Notes: generated by a model from the sequence alone, not told the origin. Numbered from the stretch's first letter, positions 25,164 through 36,288 are shown. The stretch is 64,000 nucleotides of DNA from Sphingobacteriales bacterium (GCA_027486795.1 JAIXOI010000049.1:62001-126000), one strand, 5' to 3'. Made by a program: numbers and translations.

Positions 25164-28100
25164 CTACCTTAATTTTACCAATTTAAATGAGCGGCTTTCT
25201 TTCAAGCTTTGCAATTCTACAAAGTAGATACCGCCCGCCAAGTTTTCATTTGCATCCAAACGGATTTCATTGGCACCTGCCACAATTTGAACTTCTTGTT
25301 GGCTAATGGTTTTACCAAGCATATCGCGCATGCTTAAGGTAATGGTGTAATCATAAGCCGCTTCGAAACGCACAAACACCTCGTTGCTGAATGGGTTAGG
25401 ATATACCGTTACCGATTCGCTGAAGATAGGCTCATCAATGCCTGTGCAGTAGGTTACATTAAATTGCACATTAGCGGTATTGGCGCAACCGCTTGCGTCG
25501 GTATAGGTATAGGTTACATTATTCAAACCATATTGGCCATTGCCAGGATTGAAGGTACTGCCCACAACGCCAACACCAGCGAAAGTACCACCGGCAGGTG
25601 TACCTACTAGGGTCACCGCTGGGTCGCTTACGCAATACAAGCTATCCAAGCCAGTTAAGGTTACGTTAGGTAGGCTAGCCACTGTTACTTCTACCTCATC
25701 AGTAGCGGTACAGCCATTAGCATCGGTTACTGTTACGGTATAGGTAGTGGCACCAGAAGGTGTAACGGTAGCCTCAGCAGTATTATCGCCATTGCTCCAT
25801 TGGTAAGCCACGCCACCTGTAGCAGTAAGCGTTACAGTAGCACCAGCACATGATACCGCATCGTTTCCAGCGCTGGCATTTGGTGCGGTATAGGCTTCAA
25901 CCTCAACTTCATCGGTACTTGCACAACCGTTGGCATCAATACCTGTTACAGTGTAGGTTGTATTTGTGGTAGGGCTTACGGTGTAGGTAGCAGTAGCTGG
26001 GCCACCTGTCCACTGGAACGAGTTAACGTTTCCGGATGCGGTAAGCACCACACTACCACCTGGGCAAACGCCAGCATCAACACCAGCATTCACGGCTTCA
26101 GGCACACGTAAACTAACCGAGCCGCCGCCAACACCGCTGCATCCGCTGTTATCGGTTACGGTTACTACAAATCCTCCATTGCTAGTTGCGGTAATAGTTT
26201 GGGTGGTATCACCAGTGTTCCATAGGTAGCTTGAGCCAGGGTATCCGGCATCTAGCGTGGCGGTATCGCCAGGGCAAACACTAAGGTTGGCTACCGTAAC
26301 TACTAAGCCAGTACCAACGGTTACAGTTGCGGTATCAACATCTTCACATCCAAAGTTATTGGTAACGGTAACTATATAGTTGCCGCCATTGTTTACCGTT
26401 ACGCTTTGGGTGTTATCGCCAGTGCTCCAAGCAAAGGTGGCACCTGTGTTGCCTGCACTTAAAGTAGTAGTGCTACCTACACAAATAGTAGGGTCGGGCA
26501 AGGTAACTGTTGGCACAACATTTACGGTAACGGTGCTGCTACCTGCGCCAGTGCAATTGCTCGCATCGGTAACCACAACGGTGTAAGTACCTGGTGCCGA
26601 TACTTGAATGGTTTGAGACAATGCACCAGTGCTCCATACATACGATGCACCGGGGTTGCCCGCATTCAAGGTAGCAGTGTCGCCAGGGCAAATGCCCGGG
26701 TTACCTGGGTTTACGGTAAGGCTAGTACTAATACCAACCGTTGCAGTATCGGTATCGGTGCAACCCGATGCAAGGGTTACCGTTACAATATAGTCTCCAG
26801 CAGCGTTAACGTTAATGGTTTGGCTTGTAGCACTTGTGCTCCATGCAAAGGTTGCACCAGCATTACCTGCATCCAAAGTAGTATTGCTGCCTTGGCAAAT
26901 AGTTGGGTCGGGCAAGGCCACAACTGGGGTTGGCAATACGGTTACCAATACGGTATCGCGGTCTACACATCCACTAGCACTAGTTACACGCACATTGTAT
27001 GCTGTGGTAGCTCCTGGGCTAACGGTGATACTAGCGGTTGTTTGGCCATTGTTCCATAGGTAGCTTGCGCCGCCTGTGGCAGTAAGTGTTGCTGTCCCGC
27101 CCAAGCAAATACTGGTATCATTTCCAGCACTAGCATTTGGGGTCGGATTGACAGTTACATCTTGCGTTTCGCTATAGGTGCAACTAGTAGGTATAAAGGC
27201 GGTGCAATCAGAGAATGCTGACCAACCATTGTCTCCACGACCCGGAACGGTAATACCGCTGGTGCCATTCGCATTTTCGATACCTTGGGTAGCCGTTGGG
27301 AAGCTTGCATCTGCGTTACAATCCAAGCACAATATTTGTACAATATTAGAGCCTTCGTTCAACAATATTTGGAACCGAACGGTTGAGGCAGTTGAACCGA
27401 AGTGATAGCTGGTATTGAAGTTTACTACAAATACACGGTTTGGCGCAGTGCCTACGGTAAAGTAATCAACTGATGGGGAAAACAAATCGTCCCACATACC
27501 GGCTATTACGTCATTGGGTACGCCAGCGGTTGGCAACAAGGTATTGCCAAGTGCGCTACCTGTGGTTGCAACGTCAAAGGTTATCCAACCGTTTGAGCTT
27601 ATTTTGATTCCGGTGCGGTTTTGGCCATAAAACTTAAATGTGAACGGCAGATTGATAGCCGAGCTCAATACATCATCGCCTAAGGTAATGGTTGTAGGTG
27701 ATACTGGTGTAATTGGGTTAAACGAACAATTGGTATCTAGTTGGTAGGTAATAAACGAATCAACCAGGTAAGTTAATGTATGGATACCGGCACCTGCCGC
27801 GCTAGGCTGGAATTGACCGTTGGATACGCCGGGGCCTACAAAGGTACCGCCAGCAGGTGATACCGATAGGGCAACACGGTTAGTATCTTCGGCGCAGTAT
27901 GGACCGCCCGGGCTATTGAAAGTAACAGCTACGCTTACAACTCCTAATGTAAGGCTGGCTGTATCTCTGCAACCAGTGGTAGGGTTTTGGTATATGTAAG
28001 TAACTGTGTGGCTACCAGCACCCGCCGCAGAAGGGCTGAATATATTACCTGTTACACCATTGCCGGCGTACGTACCACCTGCTGGGCTGCCGAATAAGGT

Positions 28101-31100
28101 ATCGGGCAAATCGTAGATGCAATAAAGCGGCCTAACGGTATTTAGGGTAACCACTGGTTGTGGGTTCACCAAAACAGTATCCCTATCGGTATTGGTGCAA
28201 CCGTTGGCATCGGTATAGCTGTAGGTAAGTACTTTGGTACCCGCGCCTCCATTACTAGGTACAAAGGTGCTACCCACTATACCACTGCCGCTAAAGGTAC
28301 CGCCTGCTGGCAAACCAAATAGTTGAACTGGGGTCGATTCGGTAACGCAGTATGTTGCCCCGGCACCAGCTATTGCTACCAATGGTAGGGGGTTCACGGT
28401 AATGGTTACGGTATCGGCATACGAGCACAGCCCGTCAACATAAGAAACCACATAAGTAGTAGTATTGGTCGGAGTGGCTACCGGCACTGGCGATGTGGCA
28501 TCGTTAAGGCCCACTGCAGGTGTCCAAGCATAAGTTCCGCTAGAAGGCAGCACCGCATTTATAGCAAAGTTATCGAACCCTACCCAGTTGTTCCAACCAT
28601 CACCATCATCATAAACGAAACGGATGTGCAAAGCTGAGTTTAGATATGGGGTAAGGTTATAAGTTCTATTATCAGCCAAGTCCCAAGTAGCACCGCCTAT
28701 ATCACTGTTGCCGCTTTGCAGCACTTGGTAGGCTGTTCCATCCCATACCGCTATTGAAAAGTCGCTGCTATATACGTTAGAGAATTCAAATGCATCGAAG
28801 AATACGTCTAAATTCAATTCGGCAGAAATAAAGTTTGAAGCATCAATTGCTGGCGACCTTAGTTCTACAATGTTATAGTTATTGTTGCCCACATTGTCGT
28901 CGTCAAAAAAGGCCAAGCAAGTACCATTGATACCCGTAAAGGTAGGGCCGTTGCCACTTGGTGGGTTTCCTATTCTCCAGTCTGCAGTGCCTTGACTACG
29001 ACTTAAAGTCCAGCCTGAAGGTAACGCACAGGCGTTAAAATTCTCGAACTGAACCGTGCCCGTTAAAGATGCACCAGGGTCGCCCAAGCGCACTGCTTGG
29101 CCCGCACAAATAGTAGTATCGTTACCGGCAAATACACCAGTTGTACACACTGGGGTACAATCGGTAGAAAGACCCAATGCCGTAACGTTACAGCCTGCAG
29201 CGGTATCGTTGGCCAATACCACATCAACTACTGCGTTGTTTGCAAAAGGCCCTGCGGTATAGGTGCCAGCGGCAGTTACTGGTAGGGTCGTTGCGTTTAA
29301 GCTATTGCTAATGTTTAGCGATGGGCCGCTGCCAATATCGGTAACTACTACATCAATATAGAAACTGGTACCATCAGTGCCGTTGCAATATGCATTGATG
29401 GTTGCAGCCGGGTTTACACATGGGTTTTGAATAATACAACTGGTAGTGCGGCCGGTTTCGGTTAAGAAACAAGCACCACTAGCGCTGTTGGTCAATGTTA
29501 TATCAACTAGAGTACCTGGCGTAAATGGTCCAAGTACATAATCTCCGGTTGTGTTCGCGGTTACTACTGTTGCGTTGGCAGAGTTAGTGATATTTAACGA
29601 TGGAGCATTGCCAAAATTGGTAACAGTTGCAATCACAAAGAAGGCACTGTTGGCAGGGTTACAACTATCGCGGAACGTTGCCACTGGAGCGGTGCAGGCA
29701 TATGGCCTAAGTGTAGGCTCCAAGCACCAAGTTAACAACCTACCATTGTCACCGTTGCTGGCATCAACAATTTTCATTTCCCACAATCCGCCAATCGCTT
29801 TTCCGTTGAACACAGATAATGGGCGGAAAGGCAAGTACGGTCCTCTGGCTAATGCACTTGAATCGGTGCCAGTGACGGGGCCGCAAATAATTGGGTTTAA
29901 TGCCGAATCATCGAATTTTGCGTTGATGTTATTTTGGCTACATGCGGCACTCACGCTTGTCGGACGACTTACGATGGTGTCGACAGTACCAGTGCTTAAA
30001 TGGGTAAGGATAACAAAAATGTCGCCAACATAAGTATGCCTTAGGTTAACAATTACGTTAAGGTCAGTTATGGTATCAAGTGGGTTTGAAGTAATGTTCA
30101 AGGTATCCCTAGTGATGGCAAGTGCACTGTTAATGGTATCGTTTGCTATCGAAGTATACGTGCCGCTGCAAGAGTCAATTGCAGCAGTATTTGGGCCATA
30201 GCAGGTTGTGGTGAGGCTAAAATTACCTACAGCAGTTGATAATCCAGTCACTAAAACATAATAAGTAGTGCCCAATATCGATTGGAAGCCCAAACGTGAA
30301 CTATTGTTCGAGCATCCAGTGGCATAGTTGTCGTTACCGGTTACACAAGTAAAGGTACCGCAACTACCAGTGTATACATTTAGTTTGGTATCGAAGTTTG
30401 CTGCATTACAGGTTGATAGCACTACAAACTGGCCTGTGCCAACGTAAGAATACCATACACCAAACGAACCAGGTGTTGTAGTACAAGAGGTGGTAGGCTC
30501 GCCTGTGCCAGTTGCGCCAGTAGTACTGCCAGTAACAGTAGCGCCGCAAGTGATAGGTGTGGCATTAGCACAAAGGTCGTTAGCAGGTGGTGGGGTACAT
30601 ACAATGCTAAGGTCGAAGTTGCCATTAGCACCAGAGTTGCCACTTACTAGCACATAATATTGTGTACCTAAGACAGAGTTAAAGCTTAACGCTGAAGAGC
30701 TTGAGTTTGCAGAGCAGGTTGCATTGTTGTCGTTTCCGGTTACGCAAACTGGGCTAGCACATGTGCCAGAGTATACATTGAGTTTTGTATCGAAGTTTGT
30801 ACCAGCAGCGCAGGTGGACAGCGAAATGCCATCGCCTGTGCCAACAAAGCTATACCATACGCCATAGGCACCTGGTGTAACGCTGCCGCAGGCTGTTGTT
30901 GGGTCACCGTTGCCTGTCGCAACTACGTTGCTACCCGATACGGTGCCAGTGGCACAAGTAATGGCTAAGGCGCGAATACATGAATCGTTAGCAGCTTGCC
31001 CGGCGGCACAGCTAATATTCAAACCAAAGTTGCCAGTGGCGGTGCCTAATCCTGAAACTACTATATAGTAAGTTGTGTCTAATACCGTTTGGAATTTTAC

Positions 31101-32285
31101 CTCAGAGCTGCCGGTTGCGCCTGTGCAAGCGGTATTGTTGTCGTTACCCGTAATGCAGGTAAAGCTGCCACACACCCCACGATAAACGTTCAATTTAGTA
31201 TCGAAGTTTGAAGAGTCGCAGGTTGAAAGGGTAACAAACTGACCTGTACCCGCAAAAGTGTACCAAACCGATGCGGTGCCCGGTGCGGTAATACAAGTAG
31301 CTGGGTTGCCAGTATTGGTAGCTCCATTGTTAGTTCCATATACGGTACCCGATGTGCAAGATATGGCTATGGCATTGGCGCAATCGTCATTGGCTAGAGG
31401 GGTAACACAGGTAACAGCCAACGAAAAGTTGCCTGTAGCGCTGCCAAAGCCAGTAACCAATATGTAGTAGGTAGTGCCTAAAACACTGTTAAAAGTAGCT
31501 TGCGAAGTGGCGGTATTGGCAGCGCAACCTGAGTTGTCGTCATTGCCTATTACGCAGGTAAATGTTCCGCAACTGCCCGTATAAATATTCAACTTGGTAT
31601 CGAGCGCGTTGGCCGAACAGGTGCTCACGGTTACAATATCACCAGTACCCACATAGCTATACCAAACACCCAACGAACCCGGGGTAGTAGTGCAACTTGT
31701 TGTTGGTTCGCCAGTGCCTGTAGCGCCTACATTACTGCCCGAAACAGTGCTTCCGCAACTTACCACTGTTGCATTGGCGCAAAGGTCGTTAGCAGGCAAT
31801 GGTGCGCAACTAATACCCAAAGTAAAGTTGCCTGTTTCGGTACCAAAACCAGTTACCAATACAAAGTATTCAGTGCCTAGCGTACTTACAAAAGATACTT
31901 GCGACGAAGCCCCATTGGCAGTACAGCCTGAATTGTCGTCATTACCGATAACGCAGGTAAAAGTTCCACACGTGCCGGTGTAAACATTCAGCTTGGTATC
32001 CATTGTAGGAGTGGCAGCAGCACAAGTAGTAAGTGTTACGATGTCGCCTGTGCCAACATATCTATACCACACACCAAAACTACCGGGGGTAGTAGTGCAG
32101 GAGGTGGTAGGTTCGCCAGTGCCTGTTGCAGCAATATTGGTACCGCTATATGGGCCAGCACCACAAGTAATGGTTACGGCGTTAGCGCACAAATCGTTGG
32201 CGGGCTGGGCAAATGCCGCAAACGATGCAGTGATGAGCAGGCACACCATTAGTGTGCGCGCACTCAGTTTTGTAAAAAATTTCAT
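25164..32285 (-). CDS. giant secreted multidomain repeat protein with T9SS type A sorting domain
   Basis: A 2373-residue extracellular protein. A signal peptide (1-27) is followed by five tandem units of about 135 residues (28-700). Each opens with ANDxC and contains GVWYxYVGTG, DTKLNVYTGxC and GNFxL, consistent with PPC-type beta domains. A P-domain like that of proprotein convertases follows (about 700-860; LRHTYVGDIFVILTH, GLWEMKIVDASNGD). Later parts include a MAM/choice-of-anchor-like segment (about 1080-1240), a nidogen-like segment near 1530-1660 and many Ig/PKD-like units with LYCVxxPAGGTF or ICxGxTxTLxA patterns. The C-terminal 88 residues are a T9SS type A sorting domain (VYPNPFSNE to FKLVKLR), so the protein is exported by the Por system and probably surface-bound. 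No catalytic residues are visible; adhesin or matrix role is inference. Confidence 0.92.
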   Translation of the reverse strand: MKFFTKLSARTLMVCLLITASFAAFAQPANDLCANAVTITCGAGPYSGTNIAATGTGEPTTSCTTTPGSFGVWYRYVGTGDIVTLTTCAAATPTMDTKLNVYTGTCGTFTCVIGNDDNSGCTANGASSQVSFVSTLGTEYFVLVTGFGTETGNFTLGISCAPLPANDLCANATVVSCGSTVSGSNVGATGTGEPTTSCTTTPGSLGVWYSYVGTGDIVTVSTCSANALDTKLNIYTGSCGTFTCVIGNDDNSGCAANTATSQATFNSVLGTTYYILVTGFGSATGNFSLAVTCVTPLANDDCANAIAISCTSGTVYGTNNGATNTGNPATCITAPGTASVWYTFAGTGQFVTLSTCDSSNFDTKLNVYRGVCGSFTCITGNDNNTACTGATGSSEVKFQTVLDTTYYIVVSGLGTATGNFGLNISCAAGQAANDSCIRALAITCATGTVSGSNVVATGNGDPTTACGSVTPGAYGVWYSFVGTGDGISLSTCAAGTNFDTKLNVYSGTCASPVCVTGNDNNATCSANSSSSALSFNSVLGTQYYVLVSGNSGANGNFDLSIVCTPPPANDLCANATPITCGATVTGSTTGATGTGEPTTSCTTTPGSFGVWYSYVGTGQFVVLSTCNAANFDTKLNVYTGSCGTFTCVTGNDNYATGCSNNSSRLGFQSILGTTYYVLVTGLSTAVGNFSLTTTCYGPNTAAIDSCSGTYTSIANDTINSALAITRDTLNITSNPLDTITDLNVIVNLRHTYVGDIFVILTHLSTGTVDTIVSRPTSVSAACSQNNINAKFDDSALNPIICGPVTGTDSSALARGPYLPFRPLSVFNGKAIGGLWEMKIVDASNGDNGRLLTWCLEPTLRPYACTAPVATFRDSCNPANSAFFVIATVTNFGNAPSLNITNSANATVVTANTTGDYVLGPFTPGTLVDITLTNSASGACFLTETGRTTSCIIQNPCVNPAATINAYCNGTDGTSFYIDVVVTDIGSGPSLNISNSLNATTLPVTAAGTYTAGPFANNAVVDVVLANDTAAGCNVTALGLSTDCTPVCTTGVFAGNDTTICAGQAVRLGDPGASLTGTVQFENFNACALPSGWTLSRSQGTADWRIGNPPSGNGPTFTGINGTCLAFFDDDNVGNNNYNIVELRSPAIDASNFISAELNLDVFFDAFEFSNVYSSDFSIAVWDGTAYQVLQSGNSDIGGATWDLADNRTYNLTPYLNSALHIRFVYDDGDGWNNWVGFDNFAINAVLPSSGTYAWTPAVGLNDATSPVPVATPTNTTTYVVSYVDGLCSYADTVTITVNPLPLVAIAGAGATYCVTESTPVQLFGLPAGGTFSGSGIVGSTFVPSNGGAGTKVLTYSYTDANGCTNTDRDTVLVNPQPVVTLNTVRPLYCIYDLPDTLFGSPAGGTYAGNGVTGNIFSPSAAGAGSHTVTYIYQNPTTGCRDTASLTLGVVSVAVTFNSPGGPYCAEDTNRVALSVSPAGGTFVGPGVSNGQFQPSAAGAGIHTLTYLVDSFITYQLDTNCSFNPITPVSPTTITLGDDVLSSAINLPFTFKFYGQNRTGIKISSNGWITFDVATTGSALGNTLLPTAGVPNDVIAGMWDDLFSPSVDYFTVGTAPNRVFVVNFNTSYHFGSTASTVRFQILLNEGSNIVQILCLDCNADASFPTATQGIENANGTSGITVPGRGDNGWSAFSDCTAFIPTSCTYSETQDVTVNPTPNASAGNDTSICLGGTATLTATGGASYLWNNGQTTASITVSPGATTAYNVRVTSASGCVDRDTVLVTVLPTPVVALPDPTICQGSNTTLDAGNAGATFAWSTSATSQTINVNAAGDYIVTVTLASGCTDTDTATVGISTSLTVNPGNPGICPGDTATLNAGNPGASYVWSTGALSQTIQVSAPGTYTVVVTDASNCTGAGSSTVTVNVVPTVTLPDPTICVGSTTTLSAGNTGATFAWSTGDNTQSVTVNNGGNYIVTVTNNFGCEDVDTATVTVGTGLVVTVANLSVCPGDTATLDAGYPGSSYLWNTGDTTQTITATSNGGFVVTVTDNSGCSGVGGGSVSLRVPEAVNAGVDAGVCPGGSVVLTASGNVNSFQWTGGPATATYTVSPTTNTTYTVTGIDANGCASTDEVEVEAYTAPNASAGNDAVSCAGATVTLTATGGVAYQWSNGDNTAEATVTPSGATTYTVTVTDANGCTATDEVEVTVASLPNVTLTGLDSLYCVSDPAVTLVGTPAGGTFAGVGVVGSTFNPGNGQYGLNNVTYTYTDASGCANTANVQFNVTYCTGIDEPIFSESVTVYPNPFSNEVFVRFEAAYDYTITLSMRDMLGKTISQQEVQIVAGANEIRLDANENLAGGIYFVELQSLKESRSFKLVKLR
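30185..32204 (-). repeat. five tandem ~405-base coding repeats
   Basis: The region encodes five copies of a roughly 135-residue module in the giant secreted protein (residues 28-700). Copies 1, 2 and 5 share near-identical stretches such as GTGEPTTSCTTTPGS, indicating recent duplication or gene conversion. Copies 3 and 4 have diverged. Copy-number variation between strains is likely here. Confidence 0.85.
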
Positions 32286-32448
32286 AGAACGTCGGATTGT
32301 CGGATTGTCAAATTTTATCTAAGTGTTGTCAAGATAGCAAATTTTTTTACGTTGCCCTAACAATTTAGGCAAGAAAAATAAAACTAATGTATAATTATAC
32401 ATGATTGTTTTAAACTAACAGGCGTTAGTTTATTCTACGCTTTTACAC

Positions 32449-35400
32449 CTAGCGTAATAACATTAGACTGCCAGTTACCCTTTCGGTTCGTTGGTCGAGG
32501 TAGATTATATATACAATGTACACATAACTGCCTACTGGTGCCAATTGGCCATTATGGGTGCCATCCCAAGTAGCATTCAAGTTATCGCCATAAAATACTT
32601 GGCCACCCCACCTATTGAATATGGTAACGGTTGCTGACTTAATACCGATACCAAAAATTTGGTAGAAGTCATTTACACCGTCGCCGTTAGGGGTAAAGGC
32701 ATTGGGAATGTAATAAGGATCGGGACCGTAGTTTACCATCAACTGCAAGGTGTCGTAATACAGACAACCATTGACATTAAGCTCAATCACGTAGGCTCGG
32801 TTTCTGATGGCCGTTAAAACAGGGTCAACACAATCATCACAGCTCATCCACTCCGATGGGTTCCAAAAAACGGAGCTGACATCATTGGGCCTTACACCGC
32901 TTACTTGAGCCGTAAAGGTGGTGTCATACCCATATATTACCGATAAGGTATCGGGTACCAAAACGCTCATTTCTGGCTGTTCGGTGATGGTAAAGTTGAT
33001 GGAGGTATCGCAACCCTTACTGTCAACTACAAATACATCGTAGTTGCCGGGTCCTAAATTGCCTACATATTTAGTGTTTGTCGAGTCTAAATTTGCCCAA
33101 GTAACATAGTATGGTTTTCTGCCGCCAGTAATAATCACCTCTGCGTTACCAGTGCTATCGCCAAAGCAATCCGAAGAATCAGAAACGAACGATACGCTCA
33201 ATGGTTCTTTGGCCACCAAGGTTACATCAACCGTGTCGGCACAGCCATTGGCATCAGTAGCCGTTAACGTATACGTGCCATATATAAGGTTTGAGGTAAT
33301 ATCCTTGGTAGTGTCGCCACTGCTCCAATTATACACAAACGGAGGCGTGCCGCCATTAGTATTGTTGGTTATGCTACCTTCTAATATGGTGCCATCGCAA
33401 GCAGTGCTATCAATGCTTTGGTTTAATATGGTTCTAAAGCGGGTCGGCTCAAAAACATTATAGGAGCGGGTCGTGGTGCAATTGTAGTTGTCGGTAATGG
33501 TTACCACGTAGGTTGCCCCATCTAAGTTGCTAAGGCTGGTGCCCGTTGCATTGTTGGCATTGGCCGACCATACATATTGGTACGGAGCCGTAGCACCCGA
33601 AACGGTAATATCAATGCTGCCATCGTTTGCACCAAAGCAAGTTACATTATTAATCACTCTGCTAATGGCAAAACTATCGGGTTGCGAAACGATTGCGGTG
33701 GTGCTGTCTTTACAGCCATTTCGGTCAGTTACAGTTACCGAGTAGGTGCCAGCAACTACGAATGTAAGATTTTGATTCACGCGGCCATTGCTCCAACGGT
33801 AGCCATAAGTAGGCGTGCCACCGTTTACAGCAAGGGCTATGCTGCCATCAAAGCCACCATAACACAATACGCTATCGGGAGTTGCGGTAAGGCTAAGCAA
33901 CGCTGGCTCGGTTACTGTTATATTGGTAAGGCTAAGCAAACAGCCATTGTTATCGGTAATGTCTACATCATAGCTGCCAGCTATCAGCCCGGTGTTGGTT
34001 GCCGATACTGCTGCGTTGCTCCAAGAATAAAGGTAGGGTGGGGTGCCACCGCTTACCGCCAGGGCAATAGCGCCATTGCTCAACCCATTACAGGTAACAT
34101 TGGTAACCGTGGGTATAGCTGCCAAAGGTGCAGGTTCGCTTATAATAAACGTAAAGTTATCGCTGCAGTTGTTAACATCGGTTATGGTTACACCATAAAT
34201 ACCCGGGGCAAGATTAAAGGCTGTATCGGTATTTTGTGCAGGTATAGTGCTCCAAACAGTACTAAATGGAGGCTGTCCACCTGAGGGCACTGCCCAAGCT
34301 TTGCCATTATTTGCACCATTGCAGTTTATATCCGTAAAGCCAGTGCTGGTAGTAAAACTAGGGGTACTTACTACGGTTGCATTTACTACAGCGCTGCAGC
34401 CGTTGGCATCGGTTACGGTAGCCGTATAGGTGGCAGGTGGCAAATTAGTAGCCGTTGCGGTGTTTTGCGGCGGAACCGTGTTCCAAGCAAATGAGTATGG
34501 CGGTGTTCCGCCCACGCCAACTGCATAGGTATTCCCAGAGCCTGCGGCACCACAATTGGTTGTGTCGGCAGTGGCGGTAGGAGCCAGCAAGGTAGGTTGT
34601 ACTATAGTTATCTGCACAGTGTCGGCACAGCCAGCTGGGCCAGTGCCTATTAGTTCATAAATTCCAGGGCTTAAATTAAAGGCTGTATCTCCGCTTTGTG
34701 GCGGAACGGTATTCCAGTTGTAAGTAAAGTTGGCATTGCCGCTTATTACCCAAGCTTTTCCATTGGCTAGGCCATTGCAGGTAATGTCTCTTTTGCCGAG
34801 GCTTATGGTTAGGTTTGAGTTGGAGCCAACTGTTACGGTAGCCGTATCTGCACACCCTGCCAAACCAGTACCTATTACTTGGTAGGTACCAGCAGCCAAT
34901 GCATAGGCAGTATCACCGTTTTGGGCTGGGACGGTATTCCACACATAAGCAAGACTAGGGCTCGCATTTACTACCCAAGCTTTGCCATCAGCAGCACCAG
35001 CGCATGTTTCGTTTGAGCTATTGGTTACAATATTAAGATTGCCACCTGAGTTTACAATTATGGTAGTTATGGCATCGCAACCCAAAGCATCGGTTACGGT
35101 TACATTTATGGGTCCGTCGCAAAGCGAAGTTACCGTATCGCTTGTGGCTGCATTGCTCCAAGCATAAGTATAGGGCGCAATACCACCTTGGCCTACTGCC
35201 ACAGCAGCTCCATCGCATGCATTCGGGCACGACTCATCAGTTACTGTAATCAAAGGTTGCTCGCAGCATTCTAAAATCGAACTAAATCGGAAAGGCGGAT
35301 TGGCTGTGCAAGACAAATTGCTCCATGAACCAGTTTGCCCATCGCCAAATTGCGATATACTTACACTTAAATCGGTATTGGCCGCTTGGCATTGGTTTGG

Positions 35401-36288
35401 GGCTAGGTTAGGTACCGTTGCCGTGAAACAAAACGTCCAAGTGTTATTGGTACAGTTATCTCCAAAATTATTTCCTGGGTTTCCATCCAATGGCCCGCCT
35501 GCATTTGAGTCGTAAAAATAACCTGGCCCAGCTATGGTCCCAGTTGCCGAACTGGTTACCGAAGTTCTCCAAAGCCATACACCATTGCCATCGCAAGAGG
35601 CTGGGCCAGAAACTGGAGCGAGACTACCGGCCTGCCAACCGCCACCTAACTGAATGGAAATGCCATGGAACCAGTTTGCGTTGCGTTGATTGAAATCGGT
35701 TACCGAGTAGCAAAAAGTTACCACGGTGCCAGGGTTGTAGCTGCCGCTAGATGGCGGCGGGTTGGCGGTAATGTTCGATTGCACTACACACAGGTTTACG
35801 TTCTCCTGTGGTGTAATACAAAGGTTGAACGTTCCTTGCACATTGGTGCCGTTTCCGCTTACCTGAATGTAATAAGTTGTGTTTTGAATAGTAGGCCTAA
35901 TGGTGGTATTGATGCCACCTGCATTGGTTACCCTTGAACAACCCAAACCCGAAAGCGAGCCACAGTTGCCGCTGTATATGCCGATGTTGTAGCTTGATAG
36001 GGTGCCCGTTAAGCTGATGACTAGCTCGTTTGAGTTAGTGGGGGTGGTAATAGTAAACCATACATCGTCGGCCGCCGATGCCATTGAGCCACCAGAGCCG
36101 CAGTTGTTTTGAAAAGGGTACGGAAACTCCGGGTTGGCACCAACATTGGTACCCGCTGCGCAAAGTTGTTGGTTGAGCCCTGGCGAACCCATGCTTATGG
36201 CATTTTGGCACAAGTCGTTGGCGGGTTGGGCCATTAAGGCAATACTAAAAGCTAGCAACCACGAAAAGAGAAGTAATGTCTTTTTCAT
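32449..36288 (-). CDS. secreted SprB-repeat protein with gliding-motility-type (T9SS type B) C-terminal domain
   Basis: A 1279-residue surface protein. A signal peptide (1-20, ending ALMAQ) precedes a PPC-like N-terminal domain (PANDLCQNA onward, to about 160) and an uncharacterised domain (about 165-345). Then come about ten SprB-like repeats of 65-75 residues between about 345 and 1080, with cores such as CNGxxNGxAxxxxxGGTPPYxYxWS and PGxYxVTVTDxNGC. The last 90 residues form the type B sorting domain (YIPNAFTPNGDGVND, IFNRWGGQVFYGD, GTHNGQLAPVGSYVY), also called the gliding motility-associated C-terminal domain. Export is by T9SS; relatives include the SprB adhesin. Its ATG overlaps the stop of the small gene upstream. 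Confidence 0.94.
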   Translation of the reverse strand: MKKTLLLFSWLLAFSIALMAQPANDLCQNAISMGSPGLNQQLCAAGTNVGANPEFPYPFQNNCGSGGSMASAADDVWFTITTPTNSNELVISLTGTLSSYNIGIYSGNCGSLSGLGCSRVTNAGGINTTIRPTIQNTTYYIQVSGNGTNVQGTFNLCITPQENVNLCVVQSNITANPPPSSGSYNPGTVVTFCYSVTDFNQRNANWFHGISIQLGGGWQAGSLAPVSGPASCDGNGVWLWRTSVTSSATGTIAGPGYFYDSNAGGPLDGNPGNNFGDNCTNNTWTFCFTATVPNLAPNQCQAANTDLSVSISQFGDGQTGSWSNLSCTANPPFRFSSILECCEQPLITVTDESCPNACDGAAVAVGQGGIAPYTYAWSNAATSDTVTSLCDGPINVTVTDALGCDAITTIIVNSGGNLNIVTNSSNETCAGAADGKAWVVNASPSLAYVWNTVPAQNGDTAYALAAGTYQVIGTGLAGCADTATVTVGSNSNLTISLGKRDITCNGLANGKAWVISGNANFTYNWNTVPPQSGDTAFNLSPGIYELIGTGPAGCADTVQITIVQPTLLAPTATADTTNCGAAGSGNTYAVGVGGTPPYSFAWNTVPPQNTATATNLPPATYTATVTDANGCSAVVNATVVSTPSFTTSTGFTDINCNGANNGKAWAVPSGGQPPFSTVWSTIPAQNTDTAFNLAPGIYGVTITDVNNCSDNFTFIISEPAPLAAIPTVTNVTCNGLSNGAIALAVSGGTPPYLYSWSNAAVSATNTGLIAGSYDVDITDNNGCLLSLTNITVTEPALLSLTATPDSVLCYGGFDGSIALAVNGGTPTYGYRWSNGRVNQNLTFVVAGTYSVTVTDRNGCKDSTTAIVSQPDSFAISRVINNVTCFGANDGSIDITVSGATAPYQYVWSANANNATGTSLSNLDGATYVVTITDNYNCTTTRSYNVFEPTRFRTILNQSIDSTACDGTILEGSITNNTNGGTPPFVYNWSSGDTTKDITSNLIYGTYTLTATDANGCADTVDVTLVAKEPLSVSFVSDSSDCFGDSTGNAEVIITGGRKPYYVTWANLDSTNTKYVGNLGPGNYDVFVVDSKGCDTSINFTITEQPEMSVLVPDTLSVIYGYDTTFTAQVSGVRPNDVSSVFWNPSEWMSCDDCVDPVLTAIRNRAYVIELNVNGCLYYDTLQLMVNYGPDPYYIPNAFTPNGDGVNDFYQIFGIGIKSATVTIFNRWGGQVFYGDNLNATWDGTHNGQLAPVGSYVYIVYIIYLDQRTERVTGSLMLLR

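Noticed and set aside
30185-32204. Regular direct repeats that could be taken for a CRISPR array
   Set aside because: The period is about 405 bases, the units are coding and diverge at the third base, and there are no short identical repeats with unique spacers.
33577-34284. 235-codon plus-strand frame opposite the SprB-repeat protein
   Set aside because: It mirrors the repeated coding units of the minus-strand gene. The predicted protein is repetitive, with no promoter or start context.
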